A model generated the notes under the pieces. It made no database searches. It had not been told where the DNA came from and worked only from the letters and a program-made list of their open reading frames with translations. A program made the position numbers and the translations under genes. A stretch of 64,000 nucleotides of DNA from contig NC_018010.1 of NCBI RefSeq assembly GCF_000265405.1, positions 3,865,501 through 3,929,500 on the forward strand. Direction: 5' to 3'. Shown here piece after piece: positions 25,920 through 32,475 of this stretch. Source of the DNA: Belliella baltica DSM 15883. Lineage in GTDB: Bacteria; Bacteroidota; Bacteroidia; Cytophagales; Cyclobacteriaceae. Each line of letters opens with the position of its first letter. Within the stretch, counting starts at the first letter, position 1.

Positions 25920-27053
25920 TCATCGCAACCTATCCACGCAAAGCACATACCCTTCTTCTTTCAAATGCGCTATAACGTGATCAGGCAGACCAATGCTCTT
26001 CGCTGCATCTACTCGGTCTGGATGGATATAACTCACAAGATCATTGCTGTCAATAAATGAAAATGTAAGAAACATACTCCTTAAGTTACCAATGTCATCT
26101 GACAATGCTAGTGGTTTTTCTATAAATCCCTTGTTGGATTGGGTATCCAAGATAAGGTTTCTATTGGATGTAAGGCCATACCCAACGGTAAGGATAAAAT
26201 TGTTTGGTGTCTTTGCCGCAAACTTATTGAGGAAACGGAAATCCGAAAGCTTTGGCATAAATGTTTCCAAATCTCTCCTGACATTATCGGGTACATTAAA
26301 TTGCTCAAAATCCATCTTAACTATTCGCTCAAAGTTTCCATCACGGGAAAAAATAAAGATATCATTTTCTATGGGTCTGTTAAATACGATGACATCAGAT
26401 AGGGTAAATCCAAAGTCAAAAACAAAATTCTGATCCACATGATCATCAAATTTCATCCAGGTCTCTTGTACTTTCAGTTCAAAGTCAGTTTTAACAAATC
26501 TATACCCATCATAACCCAAACCATTCCAAGGAGACAAAGCAAAAAGAAATCCTCCTTCTTCCAAGTATATGATTTTTTCTGCGTCAAAACCTAATCTAAA
26601 GTCTTTCCGGAACCTAAAATCCCCATCGTACACAAACAGTTTCTTCAAAGTAGCATCCAAAACATATAGCTTACCGGAAATATCCACATCAAAATCACTT
26701 ATCCTACTATATTTCCCCGGGCCCTCTCCACTCAAATTAAATCGTTTGATGAATTTTCCAGAATCATCAAATATTAGGATGCTTTTGTAAGCCCAATCCA
26801 ACACATAGTAATTACCATTCCTTCTGATCAATTTATCAATATTGAAAATTTCACTTCCTGCTTGGTCATTTTCCAATAGAACAAAGCTTCTCTCTTCAAC
26901 CAATTCATCCGGCAACAAGCCAGTAAACTCCTGCATTTCAAAAGTTGAAAACCTTATTTGATCTAGACTTACCTGTAAATCTTTTTGATCACTATTTTTC
27001 TGGGAACAATAGGTCAAAATGAAAATTACGGCAATAAATAAACCCTTACGCAT
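25920..27053 (-). CDS. 6-bladed beta-propeller lipoprotein (no peptide partner)
   Basis: A 377-residue lipoprotein (Cys16 in LTYCSQK). Clear propeller blades: YVLDWAYKSILIFDDSGK, RFNLSGEGPGKYSRISDFDV, KLYVLDATLKKLFVYDGDF. The GEGPGKY turn is typical of the Bacteroidota 6-bladed beta-propeller family. It sits between cassettes B and C on the same strand, and the nearest upstream item is a broken vapB, so it may once have belonged to cassette C or to a lost cassette. Function is unknown. Confidence 0.82.
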   Translation of the reverse strand: MRKGLFIAVIFILTYCSQKNSDQKDLQVSLDQIRFSTFEMQEFTGLLPDELVEERSFVLLENDQAGSEIFNIDKLIRRNGNYYVLDWAYKSILIFDDSGKFIKRFNLSGEGPGKYSRISDFDVDISGKLYVLDATLKKLFVYDGDFRFRKDFRLGFDAEKIIYLEEGGFLFALSPWNGLGYDGYRFVKTDFELKVQETWMKFDDHVDQNFVFDFGFTLSDVIVFNRPIENDIFIFSRDGNFERIVKMDFEQFNVPDNVRRDLETFMPKLSDFRFLNKFAAKTPNNFILTVGYGLTSNRNLILDTQSNKGFIEKPLALSDDIGNLRSMFLTFSFIDSNDLVSYIHPDRVDAAKSIGLPDHVIAHLKEEGYVLCVDRLR

Positions 27054-27097
27054 GATAATTATGACTTTAAATGAATCCGAACGTTACCCTAAGATTA

Positions 27098-27288
27098 TTA
27101 ATCAGTCCTCATGGCATCTAAATCCCCAGACCAATTAACCTTACCAGCCATTTCAGAAAGCTCCCGCAGTTTAATTAATCTTAGAATCCTTTCAGCGCCA
27201 CATCAACCGCTTCCGTTTTTGTTTTGATATTCGTCTTTTCAAGAATCTTATCAATTAGCTTTTGATCAATATCAATAGTGGTTCTCAT
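27098..27288 (-). pseudogene. VapB-type antitoxin, frameshifted
   Basis: From ATG 27288 the minus strand encodes MRTTIDIDQKLIDKILEKTN, IKTKTEAVDVALKGF, then TAA (27181-27183). One frame over it continues RLIKLRELSEMAGKVNWSGD, LDAMRTD and stops at 27098. Together they match a complete VapB antitoxin: ribbon-helix-helix domain, then the GKVNWSGDLDAMR tail that binds a VapC toxin. One missing base after GGATTC restores the frame. No vapC follows. Confidence 0.8.
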
Positions 27289-27328
27289 GGCAATATCATT
27301 GAAATACAAAAATTATAAAATTCTAAAC

Positions 27329-27473
27329 AAATAACCATTTATTTTCTATCACTGATTTCTAAAAATTACTCCAGGTTATTACTTCTTGAATAAATTGGTA
27401 TGGAAGATTATGAAGGGATTTGGGTAACTTTGTAGTAGAGCCACAAAACTGCCTGTCGTCAGACAGGGGCGCT
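27329..27473 (+). repeat. 145-base direct repeat, copy 1 (partner 30641-30785)
   Basis: From AAATAACCATTTA through CTCCAGGTTATT and TTTGGGTAACTTTGTA to the hairpin CCTGTC-GTCA-GACAGG and GGGCGCT. It is colinear with 30641-30785, same orientation and length, with only scattered differences. The pair brackets cassette C. Confidence 0.88.
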
Positions 27474-27505
27474 TAGGCGCTAAGAAAATAGCAGGTAAAT
27501 ATTAC

Positions 27506-27880
27506 TTAGTAATATGCGAGCAACGAAAAATACAAGACAGATGGTAGTAATTTAAAGAATGATTTACAGAAAAATACAAACTCTGCAATAACACAGGCCT
27601 TAAAAACATCAGAAAAGGGATACTTCAAATTAGATAGGTAAAACCCCAGATATACTAAACTGGCAGGGATCAGAATCTTAAAGAAGGTTATGATAGGAGC
27701 AAACAGGTAAGTCAACCAAAGCCATCTTCCTCGAAACTCAAGCATTTGCTCTATCCTCGTATTGGAGTACTGCTCAGCCAGATGAAAATAAAAAACATCT
27801 TCAGTTAGAAGAATTTCATCAATATACAAGGCTAAAACAGATCCTAATACTATTAGATATAAAAATAATTTCCTTAACAT
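27506..27880 (-). CDS. Membrane protein, possibly C-terminally truncated (cassette C)
   Basis: A 124-residue protein with three hydrophobic segments: an N-terminal one (LYLIVLGSVLALYIDEI), one near 55-80 (YLFAPIITFFKILIPASLVY) and one at the C-terminus. I do not recognise the family. The frame closes within 35 bases of the 145-base repeat, so the original end may have been replaced. It lies downstream of the two lipocalin-like genes on the same strand, so it is probably the last gene of cassette C. Confidence 0.5.
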   Translation of the reverse strand: MLRKLFLYLIVLGSVLALYIDEILLTEDVFYFHLAEQYSNTRIEQMLEFRGRWLWLTYLFAPIITFFKILIPASLVYLGFYLSNLKYPFSDVFKACVIAEFVFFCKSFFKLLPSVLYFSLLAYY

Positions 27881-28197
27881 ATACTTTCGGTTAAAACAAA
27901 TAAGGACTGTTTATAGTCTCCTGTTTTCGGTCTCCATTCTAATGAATACTTTAATTTCTGAATAATATTTTATAAGATTGGAAGTTTTTATTGAAGTTTA
28001 TAAACACAATAAATACTAACCTTCTTTCTTAAATATTTTCCTTCATTAAAAACAATCATCTTTTTTGTATGTACTTCCACCCTTACCCACTACACCTCCA
28101 GGAAGAATCGGTATAATATGGAGATTACAGTCAGATAAAGTTTCTATAAAATATTTATAGGTAGCTATTTTTTCCAGATCATTTATAATTAAAGTAT

Positions 28198-29236
28198 ACG
28201 AATATCCGCCTACATACAAGTAGGCAAATTTTATACTTTGACAATAAGTGTCAATAACTTTCAGGGCTGAATTGTAAGTGTTTAATTGGCTTTAAATAAA
28301 TAAAAAGGCCATGAATATTCTACAATTCAATGAAAGATATCCTGATGAGACAAGTTGCATCCATTACTTGAAGGAACAAAGAGAAAAAGAAGGTATCATT
28401 TGCAAGAACTGTAATTCCAAGGATCACTACTGGCTTAATTCTCTCAAGATGTTCCAATGTAAACATTGTAAATTTAGGACAGGACTGAAAAATGGTACTA
28501 TTATGGAAAACAGCAAGTTACCATTGAAGACCTGGTTGCTTGCAATGACTCTTGTAAGCGCAACCAAGAAGGGATTTAGCTGCCTTGAACTACAGAGGCA
28601 GATGGGTCATAGCAGATACGAGACTGTTTTCAGACTGTATCACAAGCTCCGGGAAGCAATGGGTAAACGTGACAGCCAATATAAACTAGAAGATATGGTT
28701 GAATATGATGAGGCATTTGTAAGCAAGGCAACAAAATCTTCCGAAAAGACGAAGCTGAAGAAAGGCCGTGGAAGCCAAAAACAAGCCACTGTCGCTATTA
28801 TGGCTGAATCATCTATTCTTGAAGACCTAATTACCGGAGAAAAGGACAAAAGCTGCAGATATTTCAAGATGGTCAAAATAGATAACTTGAAGGCAAAAAC
28901 AGCCGAAAAACTGATAAAAAGGACTGATTGACAAAAAAGCCGTGCTCCAAACTGATGAAAGTACGACTTATGCTAACCTAGAAGATTGTATTGATGTTCA
29001 CGTAAGCGAACTATCTTCCACAAAAGAGGGCAAGTTCAACCTCAAATGGGCACATATAGCAATAAGCAACCTTAAAAGGGATTTACAGAAGTACCATATG
29101 GTTTCAGAAAAGATGCTTCAAAACTATCTCAATGAATTCTGTTACAAACTAAACCGAAGATACTTTGGTAAAAAACTCTTTGATAGACTTGTTATTGCGA
29201 GCATTTGCCCCTATTTGCATACAAGCGGATAATCAT
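28198..29236 (+). mobile_element. IS1595-type insertion sequence, inactive
   Basis: A 1039-base element with imperfect terminal inverted repeats: left ACGAATATCCGCCTACATAC, right (complement) ATGATTATCCGCTTGTATGC. Both are flanked by the direct repeat ATTAAAGTAT (28188-28197 and 29237-29246), the target-site duplication. IS1595 elements usually make 8-base duplications, so two bases may match by chance. The host reading frame is restored when the element and one repeat are removed, which fixes the ends. The transposase inside is frameshifted, so the copy should not move on its own. Confidence 0.85.
28311..29232 (+). pseudogene. IS1595-family transposase, frameshifted
   Basis: The first part (28311-28931, 206 residues) has the N-terminal zinc ribbon of the family (CKNCNSKDHYW then FQCKHCKFRTGLKNGTIME), the helix-turn-helix region, and the first catalytic Asp region (EDMVEYDEAFVSK). 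After a stop at 28929-28931 the protein continues in another frame from about 28923 as IDKKAVLQTDESTTYANLED, with AHIAISNLKRDLQK and the end motif LNEFCYKLNRRYFGKKLFDR. The QTDES and conserved C-terminus show it was once one DDE transposase of about 305 residues. A programmed frameshift is possible but unusual in this family. Confidence 0.85.
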
Positions 29237-29610
29237 ATTAAAGTATCTTTATCAATAGACCAAAACCCTATTTTGTCAATTATTTTTCCATTTTTCAAAT
29301 CTTTAAAAAATACTGTATCACCTTTGAAATTTAAATCGACTTCTTCCATATACAAATCATACAATTCCATACCTCGTATTTGTTGCTCTGAATCTAAACT
29401 TTGAAAGTCTTTTGAATTAAGAATAATTTCAAAGGTAATAAATCTATCAATCATCCATCTTCCTTCCAATACAGGATTAATTAAAAGAAGAATAATTAAA
29501 ATAAAATTTAGTTTTAACATATTTTTTAATGTTTTTTTTAGTAAAAATGTTATTTAACGACTTATCATTTCTCAAATCAATTATTTTGTTCGTAACTAAA
29601 GCCATAGAAA

Positions 29611-30039
29611 TTAGTCTTCTCTCTTGAACATCATTCTACTTTTAAATACTAGACCATCTCTTGGATTAATCATTTTCAAGTGTAATTCCGATTTATTAAG
29701 TTCCGTAATCAAGTATTTTTGTACACTTATTTTATTTATCTGACCAATAATTAATGTATCTCCATCAGTCCACCACAATCCTTTTAATTCAATTATTTCA
29801 TAATTCTTAAAATCTGTAAAAACTGCGGTGTCCTTTTTAAAATCATAAAAATATCCGTCTATAATTTTTGAAAATGTTTCTGCTAATGCTTGTTGTTGGG
29901 CTTCATCCTGAAGTTGAAAATTTTTTGATGTAAGGATATTTTCAAATGACTCACTTCGGTAAAGTTTCCATTTTCCATATAACAGGTCGTCATTTATGGA
30001 ATAAAATTGAAAAATGATAAATATAAAAAACAGTTTCAT
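29611..30039 (-). CDS. Small secreted lipocalin-like protein (cassette C)
   Basis: A 142-residue protein with a short signal peptide (MKLFFIFIIFQFYSI). The mature part begins LLYGKWKLYRSESFENILTS and has strand pairs ending in DTLIIGQ and LHLKMINP, a pattern like small lipocalin-type barrels. It is the intact paralogue of the gene split by the IS just downstream. It follows the double-glycine peptide gene by 105 bases. As the peptide's nearest neighbour, it could be a binding or immunity protein; that is inference. Confidence 0.65.
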   Translation of the reverse strand: MKLFFIFIIFQFYSINDDLLYGKWKLYRSESFENILTSKNFQLQDEAQQQALAETFSKIIDGYFYDFKKDTAVFTDFKNYEIIELKGLWWTDGDTLIIGQINKISVQKYLITELNKSELHLKMINPRDGLVFKSRMMFKRED

Positions 30040-30144
30040 ATAGAAAATTTTAATAAGTGATTATAATAAGGTGTCCTAAATTTTATAAATAAATAATTTG
30101 TTATTAATGAAGGCTACCTTTAAAGTAGCCTTCATTAGCTATAA

Positions 30145-30312
30145 TCAATATGAACTATTCCCTTGGCAATGAGTCTCATAACTGTTAACAAGAATCATAT
30201 ACAAATCATTATCTCCCTGAAATCCACCACTACTTATTAATAACCAAGCTGTGTCACAATAATCCGATCCCCCGACCAGATTCTCCATTTTTTCCATGTC
30301 TAATCTTTCCAT
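30145..30312 (-). CDS. Double-glycine leader peptide (cassette C), bacteriocin-like
   Basis: A 55-residue gene from ATG 30312; an upstream ATG at 30390 would overlap the promoter. Leader: MERLDMEKMENLVGG, which fits the L-x-x-x-x-M-x-x-L-x-GG pattern cut by C39-type peptidase transporters. The mature part would be 40 residues with two Cys, SDYCDTAWLLISSGGFQGDN at the start and ETHCQGNSSY at the end. The export route therefore differs from the Sec-signal peptides of A and B, yet the upstream repeat is the same. No C39 transporter is in the window. Confidence 0.72.
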   Translation of the reverse strand: MERLDMEKMENLVGGSDYCDTAWLLISSGGFQGDNDLYMILVNSYETHCQGNSSY

Positions 30313-30353
30313 GAATTTTAAAATTTTAATGTCAATTATAATTAAGACATGAA

Positions 30354-30386
30354 TGAAACTAAGAAAATAAAAATTATGATCCAAAA
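30354..30386 (-). promoter_or_regulatory. Candidate -33/-7 promoter of cassette C
   Basis: Read on the minus strand: TTTTG (30382-30386), 20 bases, TAGTTTCA (30354-30361). It is the same as the cassette B promoter in sequence and spacing, and 40 bases from the R3 dyad. Transcription would begin near 30347, so the peptide starts at ATG 30312. Confidence 0.52.
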
Positions 30387-30425
30387 TCATTAGGCATTGA
30401 TAACCTTACACTTACTGTAAATTGA

Positions 30426-30574
30426 ACTATTCCAATAGTCAATTTCAAAATAATCTTTTAAAAATTAGTTTACCCCTCCCGAAAAACCAAAAAATTAGTA
30501 ATTAAAAATTAATTTTCAAAAATAATAAATTTTTTTTACAGTTTTTTAAAAAAATTAGAGTAAAATTCGGTTAA
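30426..30574 (-). promoter_or_regulatory. Promoter repeat R3 (upstream of cassette C)
   Basis: Third copy of the shared repeat: dyad ACTATT-CC-AATAGT at 30426-30439, CTTTTAAAAATTAGTTTA, an interrupted C-run (four C, T, three C) at 30473-30480, then a more diverged AT-rich end. The dyad is 114 bases before the peptide start. Confidence 0.8.
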
Positions 30575-30640
30575 ACTATATTGTTTTTCAAATATACCGA
30601 CATCCATTCCAATTATCGGATAGCTTAAAGTTCCAAATCA

Positions 30641-30785
30641 AAATAACCATTTACTTGCTGTCACTGATTTCTAAAAATTACTCCAGGTTATTGCTTATTG
30701 AATAAATTGGTATGGAAAATTATGAAGAGATTTGGGTAACTTTGTAATAAAGCTACAAACCTGCCTGTCGTCAGACAGGGGCGCT
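30641..30785 (+). repeat. 145-base direct repeat, copy 2 (partner 27329-27473)
   Basis: Same span and orientation as copy 1, ending in CCTGTC-GTCA-GACAGG and GGGCGCT. It lies just outside the promoter repeat R3 of cassette C. Confidence 0.88.
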
Positions 30786-31046
30786 AAGACACAAAGGAAA
30801 TATTACATTGAAGTAAGATGCGAAAAACGAGAAACAAGAACCAAGAGGCAAGAGACAAGACTGTTTTCGTTACCTTATAAAAGCCTGTGCTGCCTTGCGA
30901 GCCAAAAACCAAAGCTTTGTGTCTTTGTGCCTTAGTGGCAAAAAAACTGCGTCTTTGCAGCCCTGTCTGCTACCAGGCAGGTTTGCGAGAAACCAAAAGA
31001 ATCTTCGAGGTTCAGAGATCTTAAAAGTTTAAAAAATCAATGTTCA
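30786..31046. other. Non-coding mosaic of dispersed repeats before hutI
   Basis: No credible gene. It contains a purine-rich run (about 30815-30860, CGAGAAACAAGAACCAAGAG), a copy of the GTGCCTTAGTGGC repeat (30911-30946) and a hairpin with arms CCTGTCTG and CAGGCAGG (near 30962-30981). This is typical extragenic repeat debris at an island boundary. Confidence 0.5.
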
Positions 31047-31077
31047 AACCTTCGAGGTTTTGAAAACCTCAAAGGTT
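31047..31077 (+). repeat. Near-perfect palindrome before hutI
   Basis: AACCTTCGAGGTTTT pairs with GAAAACCTCAAAGGTT; one mismatch in the arms. It ends 12 bases before the hutI start and would form a strong hairpin in the leader RNA, which could attenuate read-through from the island or block the ribosome site. It may be a dispersed repeat. Confidence 0.6.
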
Positions 31078-31089
31078 AACTCAAGTACT

Positions 31090-32334
31090 ATGCAAACCAT
31101 CAAACATACCCTTATCGGACCCATTCGCCAAGCAGTTACTATGACAGGACTTCCCTTGAAAGGAGCGCTTAAAGATGAACAGCTGGACATCATTTCTGAA
31201 GCAGGCATCCTGATCAAAAATGACCGCATCCATCAGGTCGGTAACTATTGGGACCTGTATCCCGAAGCTCAATCAATCGGTGCCGAGATGATATCCTTAA
31301 AAGGTGATTTTGTGGCATTACCTGGATTGGTTGATTGCCATACGCATATTTGCTTTGGAGGTAGTCGTGCACAAGATTATGCGATGCGCAATGCGGGGAA
31401 ATCCTACTTAGAAATTGCTAAATCGGGAGGAGGGATTTGGGATACAGTCTCCCAAACTCGGAAAGCAAGTTTAGAGAAATTAGCACAACTGACTGTTCTA
31501 CGTGCCAATAGACACCTAAAAGATGGAATCACGACGATTGAAGTTAAAAGTGGTTATGGTTTATCCGTCGAAGAGGAACTCAAAATGCTTAGAGCGATCA
31601 AACTCGCAAATGAAAATACAATAGCTGATTTGATTCCAACTTGCCTAGCTGCACATATTCCTCCAAAAGATTTTCAAGGCACAAATAAAGATTATTTAAA
31701 GTCAATAGCTGACGAGGTTTTTTCAATCCTCAAAACAGAAGGATTATCCAATCGGATCGATGCATTTATAGAGGAAACAGCTTTCACATCCGATGATATC
31801 CAATCTTATTTTCAAAAAGCCAAAGAAATGGAATTTGACATCACAGTACATGCTGATCAGTTCCGTACCGGAGGATCAAAAGTAGCTGTTGACTTCGGTT
31901 CCATTTCCGCTGATCATTTGGAAGCAAGTTCTGAAAAAGAAATACAATTACTGGCTGAATCAAACACAATAGCTGTAGCATTACCAGGAGCTTCAATTGG
32001 TTTGGGAGTGTCATTTACTCCAGCCAGAAAACTACTCGATGCGGGTGTATCATTAGCCATCGCCTCCGACTGGAATCCAGGATCTGCACCGATGGGAGAT
32101 TTGCTCATGCAAGCCTCTGTTTTGGGTACTTTCGAAAAGCTAAGCAATGCAGAAGTATTGGCAGGAATTACTTTTCGAGCCGCTGCAGCTTTAGGAATAA
32201 AAAACCGAGGAACGCTTGAATTCGGGAAGCTTGCAGATATTATCCTTTTCCCAACAGATGATTATCGAGATATTACTTATCAGCAAGGGAGATTGAAACC
32301 AACAATAATTATTAAAAATGGAGTTAGGATTTGA
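31090..32334 (+). CDS. hutI: Imidazolonepropionase
   Basis: Third enzyme of histidine degradation, opening the imidazolone ring. From ATG 31090 the protein has 414 residues; an upstream TTG at 31060 lies inside the palindrome and adds residues unlike the family. Metal and substrate blocks are present: GLVDCHTHICFGGSRAQD, then YGLSVEEELKMLRA, ITVHADQF and SDWNPGSAP. The first 200 or so bases use more G and C at third positions than the rest, so the 5' end may be a recombined allele. It precedes hutU by 141 bases. Confidence 0.94.
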   Translation: MQTIKHTLIGPIRQAVTMTGLPLKGALKDEQLDIISEAGILIKNDRIHQVGNYWDLYPEAQSIGAEMISLKGDFVALPGLVDCHTHICFGGSRAQDYAMRNAGKSYLEIAKSGGGIWDTVSQTRKASLEKLAQLTVLRANRHLKDGITTIEVKSGYGLSVEEELKMLRAIKLANENTIADLIPTCLAAHIPPKDFQGTNKDYLKSIADEVFSILKTEGLSNRIDAFIEETAFTSDDIQSYFQKAKEMEFDITVHADQFRTGGSKVAVDFGSISADHLEASSEKEIQLLAESNTIAVALPGASIGLGVSFTPARKLLDAGVSLAIASDWNPGSAPMGDLLMQASVLGTFEKLSNAEVLAGITFRAAAALGIKNRGTLEFGKLADIILFPTDDYRDITYQQGRLKPTIIIKNGVRI

Positions 32335-32393
32335 TTGAAATAAAATAGAAATCCGATTGAAATAAAATAGAAATATGGTTGAAATAAGCTAAC
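32333..32393 (+). repeat. 22-base tandem repeat at the hutI stop
   Basis: GATTGAAATAAAATAGAAAT plus CC or AT occurs twice in a row (32333-32354, 32355-32376), followed by a partial third unit. The first copy overlaps the hutI stop. The region up to hutU also holds TTTCTACTGTATTTCGGATT, which is roughly complementary to the unit. Confidence 0.7.
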
Positions 32394-32475
32394 ACAAAAT
32401 ATTTCTACTCTTTTTCGCGAAGCGTATTTCTACTGTATTTCGGATTGCCATACAAAGACCATTAAATAAAATATC

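Larger units (their letters stand above)
28046..29520 (-). pseudogene. Lipocalin-like small secreted protein, split by the IS element
   Basis: The 5' part (29520 to 29237) encodes a signal peptide, GRWMIDRFITFEIILNSKDF and ends at DKDTLI. The 3' part resumes after the IS (28197 to 28046) as INDLEKIATYKYFIETLSDC, then NLHIIPILPGGVVGKGG and a stop. Joined across the duplicated target, the frame is restored and the product aligns end to end with the intact neighbour at 29611-30039 (for example DTLII followed by KY-I-EL). So the IS landed inside a tandem paralogue. Function unknown; the GRW/GKW start and size suggest a lipocalin-like barrel. Confidence 0.82.

Noticed and set aside
26044..26433. 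129-codon plus-strand frame and its overlapping neighbours at 26139 and 26569
   Set aside because: All are antisense to the beta-propeller lipoprotein gene and show no family pattern.
32333..32393. Possible CRISPR-like array
   Set aside because: The 22-base units are directly tandem with no spacers, and no cas genes are present. No CRISPR array is seen in the window.
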